A stretch of DNA of 64,000 bases from a virus: the IMG/VR virus record IMGVR_UViG_3300040811_000439, positions 1-64,000 of that record. One strand, written 5' to 3'. Below, one piece after another: positions 1 to 7,875 of this stretch. The stretch's first letter is position 1. Every line of letters begins with the position of its first letter. The notes beneath the pieces were generated by a model that was not told where the DNA came from, did no database searches, and worked only from the letters and a program-made list of their open reading frames with translations. Position numbers and translations under genes: made by a program.

Positions 1-537
1 GCAACCACAGCTACAAACGTTACAGCAACAGCAAACAATGCTACTAACGAAACTGTATACGTTACATTTGTTGACGGTACAACTGGTGCACAAGGTATTG
101 AGACTGATACTAGCTTGACTTATAATCCAAGCACAAATACACTTACAACAAGTATTTTCTCAGGTACTGCAACTAATGCACAATACGCTGACTTGGCAGA
201 ACGTTATCTACCAGATGCAGAATATCCATTCGGTACAGTAATGACAGTTGGTGGCGGAGCAGAAGTAACATATTGTACACAAGACAGCATACCTGTAGGC
301 GTGATAAGTACTGCACCAGCCTATCTAATGAATAGCGATTTAGAAAACGGTGTTGCTGTCGCACTAGTTGGTCGTGTCCCAGTTCGTGTAGTAGGTTCAG
401 TTGTAAAGGGTCAAGCGGTTTATGCGGATCACGACGGAGTCGCTAGTGCGACAGCAGAAGGCGAGCGTGTTGGTATTGCTCTTGAAACAAATGACGACAC
501 AGGTGAAAAACTTGTTGAATGTGTACTAAAGGTATAA
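1..537 (+). CDS. Tail fibre-like structural protein, C-terminal part (5' end outside window)
   Basis: The frame is open from base 1 and ends with TAA at 535-537, so the gene continues upstream of the window; a TTG at 115 is not a convincing start. The visible 178 residues begin with a Thr/Asn/Ala-rich stretch (NVTATANNATNETVYVTF), as in beta-rich fibre shafts of marine phages. The last ~125 residues (from AQYADLAERY) are a compact domain that recurs at the end of the gene at 1258-2718, where it reads AQYADVAENF; APAYLMN and GRVPVRV also match. Probably a virion fibre component; the receptor is unknown. Confidence 0.75.
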   Translation, partial: ATTATNVTATANNATNETVYVTFVDGTTGAQGIETDTSLTYNPSTNTLTTSIFSGTATNAQYADLAERYLPDAEYPFGTVMTVGGGAEVTYCTQDSIPVGVISTAPAYLMNSDLENGVAVALVGRVPVRVVGSVVKGQAVYADHDGVASATAEGERVGIALETNDDTGEKLVECVLKV

Positions 538-544
538 TATAATA

Positions 545-1204
545 ATGAATGAAGAGAAAGATATGGACAACAAAATAGAAGAGCCTGAAACACCCTTCAA
601 GGAAAAGGGCGGTGTTCATATGGAAGGACACATTCGCATCTTTGACCCAGACAGCGGTGAAGAATATGTAAACAAACGTAATGCTATTCACTATGAAAAC
701 ATGAGTGAAGCATTAGCACTAAGTTTGAGTAATAAGACCACAGGTTTTATTCACGAAATGGCATTTGGTAATGGCGGCACAAACGTTGACCCAACGGGTG
801 TTATTACCTATTTGCCAGCTAACAGCTCAGGACAAAATGCTAGTTTGTACAACCAAACATACTATAAGGTTGTAGACGATAACAGTAGTTTGAACACTGA
901 TGCAGGCAGAAACAAGCTGAGTGTTAACCATATTAGTGGTAACATCTACAGTGATATTGTTGTAAGTTGTTTGCTAGATTACGGCGAACCAAGCGGACAG
1001 CAAGCATTTGACAATACCAGCAACTTCAATGACACATATACATTTGATGAGTTGGGACTGAAAAGCTGGATCGGCACAGTTAATACAGGTAGATTGCTAA
1101 CACATGTTATCTTCCACCCTGTACAGAAGAGCTTAAACCGACTAATTCAGATAGATTATACGATTAGAATTCAAACTTTGACTAATCTAAGTAGTATCAG
1201 TTAA
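545..1204 (+). CDS. Putative virion structural protein (219 aa)
   Basis: Starts with ATG 7 bases after the preceding stop. The N-terminus is acidic and charged, followed by EGHIRIFDPDSGEEYVNKRN and EMAFGNGG. The C-terminal half is rich in Asn/Ser/Thr. No enzyme motif is visible. Its place between two fibre genes suggests a baseplate or fibre-connector protein of myoviruses; this rests on context and composition only. An alternative start at the internal Met of MDNK would remove six residues. Confidence 0.65.
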   Translation: MNEEKDMDNKIEEPETPFKEKGGVHMEGHIRIFDPDSGEEYVNKRNAIHYENMSEALALSLSNKTTGFIHEMAFGNGGTNVDPTGVITYLPANSSGQNASLYNQTYYKVVDDNSSLNTDAGRNKLSVNHISGNIYSDIVVSCLLDYGEPSGQQAFDNTSNFNDTYTFDELGLKSWIGTVNTGRLLTHVIFHPVQKSLNRLIQIDYTIRIQTLTNLSSIS

Positions 1205-1224
1205 CAGCATATATTATTATAACT

Positions 1225-1232
1225 GATAAATA
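1225..1232 (+). promoter_or_regulatory. T4-type late promoter motif GATAAATA
   Basis: GATAAATA fits the NATAAATA late-promoter consensus of T4-like marine phages. It lies 25 bases before the ATG at 1258, and GGAG at 1245-1248 provides the ribosome binding site. It sits in the 53-base gap ahead of a virion gene, where a late promoter is expected. Confidence 0.5.
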
Positions 1233-1257
1233 AAATAAAGTTTGTGGAGACAAATAA

Positions 1258-2718
1258 ATGGCCTATACAATTAACAAAACAAACGGTGCGGTCCTCAGTA
1301 CTATTTCAGATGGTACAGTAGATACAACTACAGACCTTACACTAATTGGTAAGAACTACGCTGGTTATGGCGAGTTCCAAAACGAAAACTTTGTAAAGTT
1401 ACTTGAAAACTTTGCAAACAGTTCTGCCCCAAGTACACCTCTAGCAGGTCAAATGTGGTGGGATACATCAAATAGCCTATTAAAGGTTTATACTGGTACA
1501 TCATTTAAGACTGTTAGCTCAAGTACAGCAAGTGCAAGTAGCCCAAGCGGTTCAGTTACAGGTGACCTTTGGTGGGATACAACCAACGGACAGTTGAAAG
1601 TTTACAACGGTAGTTCATTTACTACAATTGGTCCTGCGTTCACAAGCGGCACTGGTACATCAGGTGCTATTGTTGAAACTGTCACAGACAGTGGCGCAAC
1701 AGATCACGTTGTTGTTAAACTTTATGTCAATAACACTGTAGTTGGTACAATTTCAAAAGACGCACAGTTTACTCCACAGGCTGCAATCTCAGGTTTTGCT
1801 ACTATTGATCCAGGTTTCCAAGTTAGTTCAACAGTAAGTGGCGCTAAGTTCCATGGTACTTCAACTGACTCAGATGCGCTTGGTGGCGTAACAGCAGCTA
1901 ACTACTTACGCAGTAATGCTAGTGATAGCACAAGCGGTGTTCTCAGCATCCTCAACGACACAGGCCTAGTTGTTGGTGTTGACAGTGACCTTACAGTAGG
2001 TGTAAGCGGCAGCAACGTACAGATTAAGAACGTATCAAGCGACGGCGACATTATCTTTAACGTAAATGACGGCGGTGTTGATACAACTGCACTAACTATT
2101 GATGGCGCAACCTCAAGAGTTTCAGTAGCAGGCGCTCCTGTAGCATCTCTTGATGTTGCAACAAAAGCATATGTTGACTCAACAGTTAGTGGTGCTGGCG
2201 CCCTAGCAGCAGATGGTAGTGTTGCAATGGCTGGTGATTTTGAACCAGATGCTAATAACACACGCAGCATGGGTACTAGCCTACTACGTTATGCAACAAT
2301 TTTTGCAACAACATTTAACGGTACTAGTACCGCAGCACAATACGCTGACGTTGCAGAAAACTTCTCAGCAGACGCACAGTATGCACCAGGCACAGTTGTT
2401 GCACTAGGTGGTGCTGAAGAAATTACTCGTGTAAACGAAGAAGCAAGTGAGCAAGTATTCGGTGTTATTTCTGAGAAGCCAGCTTACCTAATGAACGCTG
2501 CACTTGAAAACGGTTTACCAGTTGCTGTAACCGGTCGTGTACCAGTTAGAGTGCTAGGAATGGTAAATAAAGGTGAGAGACTTGTTAGCGCCGGCAACGG
2601 TCTTGCAAGAGCAGCACAAGCAGGCGAAGCAACTAGCTTTAACGTAATTGGCCGTGCTATCGAATCCAAAACAACCGAAGGCGAAGGTACAGTTGAAGCC
2701 TTTGTAACAATTAACTAA
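1258..2718 (+). CDS. Tail fibre-like protein with WWDT repeats (486 aa)
   Basis: A virion fibre or adhesin-type protein. Residues about 60-125 hold two copies of a repeat, GQMWWDTSNSLLKVYTGTSF and GDLWWDTTNGQLKVYNGSSF, of the kind found in fibre shafts of marine myoviruses. A middle beta-rich region is followed by NNTRSMGTSLLRYATIFATT, a motif usual before the C-terminal domain of such fibres. The last ~125 residues (AQYADVAENF onward) are paralogous to the end of the partial gene at 1-537. RBS GGAG lies 9 bases before the ATG. Receptor specificity cannot be read from sequence. Confidence 0.8.
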   Translation: MAYTINKTNGAVLSTISDGTVDTTTDLTLIGKNYAGYGEFQNENFVKLLENFANSSAPSTPLAGQMWWDTSNSLLKVYTGTSFKTVSSSTASASSPSGSVTGDLWWDTTNGQLKVYNGSSFTTIGPAFTSGTGTSGAIVETVTDSGATDHVVVKLYVNNTVVGTISKDAQFTPQAAISGFATIDPGFQVSSTVSGAKFHGTSTDSDALGGVTAANYLRSNASDSTSGVLSILNDTGLVVGVDSDLTVGVSGSNVQIKNVSSDGDIIFNVNDGGVDTTALTIDGATSRVSVAGAPVASLDVATKAYVDSTVSGAGALAADGSVAMAGDFEPDANNTRSMGTSLLRYATIFATTFNGTSTAAQYADVAENFSADAQYAPGTVVALGGAEEITRVNEEASEQVFGVISEKPAYLMNAALENGLPVAVTGRVPVRVLGMVNKGERLVSAGNGLARAAQAGEATSFNVIGRAIESKTTEGEGTVEAFVTIN

Positions 2719-2733
2719 TAGGAACGGAAAAAA

Positions 2734-3675
2734 ATGGCTTATACTAGCGGTGATACAATTGAGGCCACCCACTATAATGGCTTTGTAGCAAGTGTTAACG
2801 CACTTTGGGGCACAGGAACAAGTAATAGGGGCATTGGACAGACTACTACTATTAGTACAGTCAGTGCAACAAATACTATTACTGCAACACAGTGGAGTAC
2901 ACTACTAGATAGAATTCGTTCAATCAGTGATCATTACGGTCAGGACGCTAGCATTACAGTTGATACAGTAACTAACCCAAGTGCAGGTGATACAATTAGT
3001 GCACTCGCAACACTAGCAACTGATATTGGCACTATTGATAGTGCACAAATTGCTGTAGCAAGTGTAGCAGCAGGTTATCAAACAGCAGTTACAGATACAG
3101 CAGTAGTAAGCGGAACATTTACAACCACAATCACACAAACCGATACACTTACATTTGCTAGTGCTAATGCAATGCGTTACTTCTTTAACGCAGGCGGTCG
3201 TGTAAATGTAGATTGGACAATTAGTGGCGGTACTTCCGACGCCAAGTACGATGAGTGGGCAGATCTAGTTACTCAGTGTGGTAGCTATTACATTTACAAT
3301 ACTACCGGTGGTAAGAGTGGTGGTAGTGGTACTCCAACAACTAACCTAACAACCACAGGTTTCTGGGACTTGGGTACAGGTACCACAACAATGTTTAAGC
3401 AGGTTGCAGATACTGCACCATACACAGCTAACTATATTCAGCTAGATGCTTCATTGAATGCCGCAGCAGGTAGTTCAACTGTAATGACACTAACCAGCAC
3501 TTGGCAGGATGATGAAACAGACCAAACATCATATAACAAGAACATTTATAACGTACTTGACCAAGTAGATGGTACCAAGACAACAACATTTAGTTACGAA
3601 GCACCAGCTACTACATACATTAGTGCAACCTGGGGCACACCCGGCTGGGCAACAACAGTTAACACAGAATCTTAA
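2734..3675 (+). CDS. Putative virion structural protein (313 aa)
   Basis: It starts MAYTSGDTIEATHYNGFVAS and is rich in Thr, Ser, Ala and Asp with very few charged residues, like phage fibre or baseplate proteins. The motifs NALWGTG, ITATQWSTLLDRI and ISDHYGQ in the first ~75 residues resemble a repeated family of marine myovirus structural proteins, but I cannot name the family. The RBS AGGAACGGAA precedes the ATG by about 5 bases. It closes the structural block: a promoter and palindrome follow directly. Confidence 0.7.
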   Translation: MAYTSGDTIEATHYNGFVASVNALWGTGTSNRGIGQTTTISTVSATNTITATQWSTLLDRIRSISDHYGQDASITVDTVTNPSAGDTISALATLATDIGTIDSAQIAVASVAAGYQTAVTDTAVVSGTFTTTITQTDTLTFASANAMRYFFNAGGRVNVDWTISGGTSDAKYDEWADLVTQCGSYYIYNTTGGKSGGSGTPTTNLTTTGFWDLGTGTTTMFKQVADTAPYTANYIQLDASLNAAAGSSTVMTLTSTWQDDETDQTSYNKNIYNVLDQVDGTKTTTFSYEAPATTYISATWGTPGWATTVNTES

Positions 3676-3681
3676 TAGTAA

Positions 3682-3710
3682 TTGACAGGGCTATATAGCC
3701 CTGTTATACT
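3682..3710 (+). promoter_or_regulatory. Sigma70-type promoter with 20-bp palindrome
   Basis: TTGACA at 3682-3687 and TATACT at 3705-3710 are separated by 17 bases. Bases 3685-3704 form a perfect 20-bp palindrome with core GGGCTATATAGCCC, filling the spacer and overlapping the -35 box. It lies in the 42-base gap between the last structural gene and the first gene of the radical SAM/glycosyltransferase run. It is probably the promoter of that run with a built-in operator; an RNA hairpin is less likely because no U-tract follows. Confidence 0.75.
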
Positions 3711-3717
3711 ATCTTAC

Positions 3718-4044
3718 ATGACAATAGAAACATTCGAACAATTCGCACGCCAGCGTCTTGACCACAATCGTCAACGCTTGGCTCTTAAAGAACAACAGGA
3801 ACAACGTCTAACTATCACATACGATGGTGGGCAGTTTAGAGTTACAGTAGAACTAATGGCACTACTAGCGACATGGCCTGCAGATGAACTGCTATATCTC
3901 GTAGACGACTATGATAATCCAGTAAAGGTTGCGGACGCTTGTGACATGCTAATACACTGTAGACAACGCTGGTACGAAGTAATGAATGATTGGCACAATC
4001 AGCATGCTGAATTAAAAAAGGTTAGACGTGTAGAACAACTATGA
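3718..4044 (+). CDS. Hypothetical protein (108 aa)
   Basis: I chose the ATG at 3718, eight bases past the -10 box, over an upstream TTG that lies within the promoter. Such a short leader implies few or no bases before the start. The protein is charged and mostly helical, beginning MTIETFEQFARQRLDHNRQR, with a middle block LLATWPADELLYLVDDY and a CRQRWYEVM segment. It contains no motif I recognise. It is the first gene of the plus-strand run and overlaps the next by 4 bases. Confidence 0.6.
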   Translation: MTIETFEQFARQRLDHNRQRLALKEQQEQRLTITYDGGQFRVTVELMALLATWPADELLYLVDDYDNPVKVADACDMLIHCRQRWYEVMNDWHNQHAELKKVRRVEQL

Positions 4045-4826
4045 GCCAGGGTGCACTACTACTTGCTACACCACATGAAACCATAGACTACATAGGTTTT
4101 GCTAAACTAGCTGCCAAACTTGTAGAAAAACATCTAGACATAGAAACACATATACATGTAGGTGAAGCACGGCCCGGTAATACTAGAGCATTCCGCTGGC
4201 ACAACAATGAAACTGTTACAGTGCCATGGTATAACAGTGATAGAACACTAGCATATGATCTAAGCCCTTATGATGAAACACTGCTTATAGACGTAGACTA
4301 CCTTACGTTTAATGACAATCTTAAGCAATACTTTGGTAGTGCAAATGAGTTTTTATGTTATGATCGTGTATGGGATGTTACCTCCACAAATAGTTTCCGT
4401 AACGATCAAAGGATGACCAGGGCCGGCCATCCAATGTTATGGGCTACGGTCGTTTACTTTCGCAAGTGCGACCTAGCCCATAATATATTTGAAATGATGA
4501 AGAACGTACAAGCCAACTGGCGTTATTATGCAAAGTTTTGGGGATTTGTAGCAGGCAAATATCGCAATGACTTTAGTCTAACAATTGCACATCAGCTTAT
4601 GAATGGCTATGCTAGTGGTACTTACTTTAATCATCCACTGGGTAGTTTGAGTACAATGGACACTATCTATTCTGCTAACGGAGATGAACTACGCATACGC
4701 TATCAAGACGGTGACAAGTATAATGCTGTTAAACTTAAAGGTGTAAACCTACACTGTATGAACAAAGCCTGCTTACAGGATCCAGAAATATATGGAGCAC
4801 TAGATGCGTATGCAACCCAAGGATGA
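4041..4826 (+). CDS. GT-A-like glycosyltransferase, putative (261 aa)
   Basis: Residues about 75-85 read DETLLIDVDYL, resembling the DxD nucleotide-sugar/metal site after a hydrophobic strand in GT-A glycosyltransferases. Further blocks such as GHPMLWATVVYFRKC and LTIAHQLMNGY follow. The next gene has the same overall layout and is probably a distant paralog. Overlaps both neighbours (ATGA upstream, 23 bases downstream). Acceptor and donor are unknown; a fold-level assignment only. Confidence 0.5.
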   Translation: MSQGALLLATPHETIDYIGFAKLAAKLVEKHLDIETHIHVGEARPGNTRAFRWHNNETVTVPWYNSDRTLAYDLSPYDETLLIDVDYLTFNDNLKQYFGSANEFLCYDRVWDVTSTNSFRNDQRMTRAGHPMLWATVVYFRKCDLAHNIFEMMKNVQANWRYYAKFWGFVAGKYRNDFSLTIAHQLMNGYASGTYFNHPLGSLSTMDTIYSANGDELRIRYQDGDKYNAVKLKGVNLHCMNKACLQDPEIYGALDAYATQG

Positions 4827-5652
4827 GCCACAGGGTTGGCTAACATTTGCACAGAATAGTGAGACAACAAACTATGTTGATCTCGCTTACTTACTTGCTC
4901 TTAGTGTAAAGGCAACTTGTAAGCACAATAGATTTGCTGTAGTGGTTGATGCTGAATCTGAGGCAACTATTACAGAACAGCAACGTAAAACCTTTGATCA
5001 TATTATTACAGTACCACGCACAGAACCTTTTTACAACGAAGCATGGGTTATGAATGTTACACCCTTTAAGGAAACATTCAAAGTAGAAAGCGACATGCTG
5101 ATTCCTCGCAGTTTGGACCACTGGTGGAATGGTTGCAGATTACAAGATGTGTGCTATACTAATAAGGTAAGAGATTATCAGGGCAATGTTGCCCAAACAC
5201 GCTACTATAGGAAGTTTTTTGATGCCAATTCCCTTGATGATGCTTATAATGGGTTTTCATATTTTAGGTATAGTAGGACTAGTGTGGACTTCTGTAGAGC
5301 TATTGAGCAGGCGATACACCATTGGGCTGAGTTGCGTGACAGTGTTCTTGAGTATAGCATCTATGACAAACCTGATACTGATGTTTTATATGGATTGGCC
5401 CAGTCAAATCTTGGAATACCTTGCTCAAACAAATTAAGTTATCCTACTTTTACGCATATGAAGCCAGCAATTAATAATTGGAAGAACAGTATGCGCTGGC
5501 AGGATGCGGTACCGTGGACACTAACAGATGATTTTGATCTAATTGTAGGTGGATATGTACAACACTATCCATTCCATTATTTTGACAAAACATTTTGTAC
5601 ACCTGAATTGATTGATAGATATGAACACAGAGTTAGAACGAGCACTAGTTAA
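4804..5652 (+). CDS. GT-A-like glycosyltransferase, putative (282 aa)
   Basis: Organised like the preceding gene: an N-terminal Rossmann-like half (YLLALSVKATCKHNRFAVVV), then FKVESDMLIPRSLDHWW, where ESD occupies the DxD position, and a C-terminal helical half with MRWQDAVPWTLTDDFDLIVG. Two in-frame ATGs (4804, 4810) compete; both overlap the upstream gene. Probably transfers or binds a nucleotide sugar in the pathway encoded by this run, but no acceptor can be inferred. Confidence 0.5.
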   Translation: MRMQPKDEPQGWLTFAQNSETTNYVDLAYLLALSVKATCKHNRFAVVVDAESEATITEQQRKTFDHIITVPRTEPFYNEAWVMNVTPFKETFKVESDMLIPRSLDHWWNGCRLQDVCYTNKVRDYQGNVAQTRYYRKFFDANSLDDAYNGFSYFRYSRTSVDFCRAIEQAIHHWAELRDSVLEYSIYDKPDTDVLYGLAQSNLGIPCSNKLSYPTFTHMKPAINNWKNSMRWQDAVPWTLTDDFDLIVGGYVQHYPFHYFDKTFCTPELIDRYEHRVRTSTS

Positions 5653-5950
5653 CCATACAAGTAGATTTACTAATACTCGTAAAAAAATTGAAATTGAAAG
5701 ACGTTTACGTTATAATAATGACACAGGTAAAATAATTGATTGGTGTCACGTAGATAAAACACATGTATGGGACGAACCCTACATTATTATACAAGATGAT
5801 ACACATGTCTATCCTATAAGACAACGTGTACGTGAAGGTAAACTCGTAGATATTGATACAGCAGTACATGTATATTGGCAAGCAACACCAGCAGAAACAA
5901 TTAGTAACAACCCTTATTTTTGTAAAAGAGAACTAGAATGGAAGCAGTAA
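5621..5950 (+). CDS. Hypothetical protein (109 aa)
   Basis: I use the ATG at 5621; a TTG three codons upstream would also work. The product begins MNTELERALVNHTSRFTNTR, is basic at the N-terminus, and has a beta-rich centre (WDEPYIIIQDDTHVYPIRQR) ending in KRELEWKQ. No family is recognised. It overlaps the end of the glycosyltransferase-like gene by 32 bases and the start of the oxygenase gene by 13, so it is translated as part of the same unit. Confidence 0.6.
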   Translation: MNTELERALVNHTSRFTNTRKKIEIERRLRYNNDTGKIIDWCHVDKTHVWDEPYIIIQDDTHVYPIRQRVREGKLVDIDTAVHVYWQATPAETISNNPYFCKRELEWKQ

Positions 5951-6744
5951 GCGACGTGCCACTAGCACAACGAGATCAAGCATGGACTACTATTAGACCA
6001 TTTGGTCCTAGTATTATTCGAGGACGAATGACTGAAGAACTACAGCAGGTTCTTTGTGGTCTTTTTGAACAGCAGGGTGCAAAGAATGAACTGACACCTG
6101 AAGAAGATAATGCTTGGACACTAGCAGGAAATCTGCACAGAGAGTTTTTAATTACACAAGAACTGCTAGGTGAAAACGCACAACTTTTCCAAGATTGTAT
6201 TAACAAAGGTGCTAGCCAAATATACCTAGCACACATCAATGTTACATGGGAAAGTCAACAGGGTGTGGTTACGCCCAAGCATAAAGAGATTATAGAAGAG
6301 CATTTTAATAATGTAAACCTAACAGTGGGTATTCATACTGCCTGGGGGAATATTAGTGTGGCAGGCGACTTTAACCCTGCACATCAGCACACAGGAGAAG
6401 TAAGTGGCGTTGGCTATCTAAAACTACCTGATGATATTGAGCGTGAATGGTTGTTAGAAGATCATGACCCAAGTGCAGGTATGATTAACTTCTGGGACGG
6501 TAGACCTAACGCTGGCGCAGTACACATGTATCGTGTTAAGCCTGTTGTAGGAGATATTTTCTTTTTCCCTGCATGGTTACCTCATAGTGTACACCCATTC
6601 CGCAGCAAAGGTGAACGTTGGAGTTTTAGTTTTAACCTAAGCATTAATAACATGAATGAAGATGTAAACCTTACAGATTTTGAAAAAGCAGAGTTGCGTA
6701 CAGAGCGCAAACGTTTATTAAAGGAGTTTGATAATGCAAAATGA
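5938..6744 (+). CDS. 2OG-Fe(II) oxygenase family protein (268 aa)
   Basis: Resembles the putative 2OG-Fe(II) oxygenases common in cyanophages and other marine T4-like phages. The metal-binding region reads FNPAHQHTGEVSGVGYLKLP, and the distal part is FFFPAWLPHSVHPF followed by GERWSFSFNL, which supplies the second His and the oxoglutarate-binding Arg of a double-stranded beta-helix. The expected reaction is hydroxylation coupled to oxoglutarate decarboxylation; the substrate is unknown. Lying among glycosyltransferases and radical SAM genes, it may act on the same product. Confidence 0.75.
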   Translation: MEAVSDVPLAQRDQAWTTIRPFGPSIIRGRMTEELQQVLCGLFEQQGAKNELTPEEDNAWTLAGNLHREFLITQELLGENAQLFQDCINKGASQIYLAHINVTWESQQGVVTPKHKEIIEEHFNNVNLTVGIHTAWGNISVAGDFNPAHQHTGEVSGVGYLKLPDDIEREWLLEDHDPSAGMINFWDGRPNAGAVHMYRVKPVVGDIFFFPAWLPHSVHPFRSKGERWSFSFNLSINNMNEDVNLTDFEKAELRTERKRLLKEFDNAK

Positions 6745-6964
6745 AGTATTTGTTCCTCTGCCCCATAGTGTAGAAAAGGGCGAGCAAATTCTTGACAGTC
6801 AGTTTAAGGACAATCAAGAACTATTTACAGAGCTAAAACAGTTTTGTGAACAGTCATTTAGTTCTACTTACGAACTAGACCGCACAGTATATGCACGTGG
6901 TATTCGTGTTATAACAGACAGTCACGAAGATGTAGCAAGGTTGCATGAGTGGCTGGACAACTAG
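6734..6964 (+). CDS. Hypothetical small protein (76 aa)
   Basis: AAGGAG at 6721-6726, seven bases before the ATG at 6734, decides the start over an upstream TTG. The small acidic protein (MQNEVFVPLPHSVEKGEQIL) ends DSHEDVARLHEWLDN, which looks like a helix packed on a small alpha/beta fold. No family is recognised. It overlaps the oxygenase gene by 11 bases and the following glycosyltransferase-like gene by 16. Confidence 0.55.
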   Translation: MQNEVFVPLPHSVEKGEQILDSQFKDNQELFTELKQFCEQSFSSTYELDRTVYARGIRVITDSHEDVARLHEWLDN

Positions 6965-7875
6965 TAGACATAGCTGACTTAGACTGCATCTATCTAAGCT
7001 ACGACGAACCACAGAAAGAAGAGTTTTGGGTACAGATACAAAACATTGTACCTTGGGCTAAACGTGTGGATGGTGTAGAAGGTAGTGATGCAGCACACAA
7101 GGCAGCCGCCGCGGCGAGTGATACAGAACGTTTTGTCCTTATAGACGGTGATAATATCCCGGATAGTAACTTCTTCGACTTACAACTTGATATCAAAGAA
7201 GAATATAGTGATTGCGTTTTTCGTTGGAAAGCTCGTAACGCTGTTAACGGACTTATGTATGGTAACGGCGGACTTAGTTGCTGGACACGTGAGTTTGTAA
7301 ATAATATGCAAACACACGAAGCAACAGATGGTAGTCACGAAACCGTAGTAGAGTTTTGCTACGACAGCAAGTACATTCCAATGAACAACGTGTATAGTAC
7401 TACCTATCCTAATGGTGATGCTAAACATGCTTGGCGTGCAGGGTTTAGAGAAGGTGTAAAGATGTGTTTGATCAAAGGACGCAAGCCTACACTGGAAGAA
7501 TTCAAACAGCAGGTACATGCAAAAAACTTTGACAAGCTCTGCATCTGGCAAAGTGTAGGGCAGGACACCGACTATGGTTACGAAGCCATGTATGGTGCAC
7601 GTTATGGTACATACAAGCTCATGCTGACAGACTGGGACTGGCATGAAGTAAGAGACTTTGCAGCCCTTGATCAGATTTGGGAAGAAGAACAATCTTGTTT
7701 GGATACTAACTTTAAAGAGTACGGTGTGCAACTTAGACGTAAACTAGAACTTCCTATTGTGGATTATACAGCAGAAGAGAGTAAGTTTTTTAAACACTAC
7801 TACAGTCAAACATATCATGCATACGATCCTATGACTACAGAACTAGAAGTTATTAGAAAGGTCGAGGGCTGGTGA
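6949..7875 (+). CDS. Glycosyltransferase-like protein (308 aa)
   Basis: Residues 1-180 align by eye with the second half of the gene at 18238-19479: CIYLSYDE against VVYLSNGE, WAKRVDGVEG against RAKRIDGVTG, RNAVNGLMYGNGGL against RNPVNGLEYGHMGI, and AWRAGFREGVKM against TWRTAFRECVKL. FVLIDGDNI provides a DxD-like site after a hydrophobic strand, as in GT-A enzymes. The C-terminal ~120 residues are unique. Probably a nucleotide-sugar-using enzyme of the pathway encoded by this run. ATGA overlap leads into the first radical SAM gene. Confidence 0.6.
   Translation: MAGQLVDIADLDCIYLSYDEPQKEEFWVQIQNIVPWAKRVDGVEGSDAAHKAAAAASDTERFVLIDGDNIPDSNFFDLQLDIKEEYSDCVFRWKARNAVNGLMYGNGGLSCWTREFVNNMQTHEATDGSHETVVEFCYDSKYIPMNNVYSTTYPNGDAKHAWRAGFREGVKMCLIKGRKPTLEEFKQQVHAKNFDKLCIWQSVGQDTDYGYEAMYGARYGTYKLMLTDWDWHEVRDFAALDQIWEEEQSCLDTNFKEYGVQLRRKLELPIVDYTAEESKFFKHYYSQTYHAYDPMTTELEVIRKVEGW

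Noticed and set aside
7180-7731. Long antisense open frame opposite the 6949-7875 gene
   Set aside because: Composition is Cys/Phe/Val-rich with no domain; typical shadow of a real gene.
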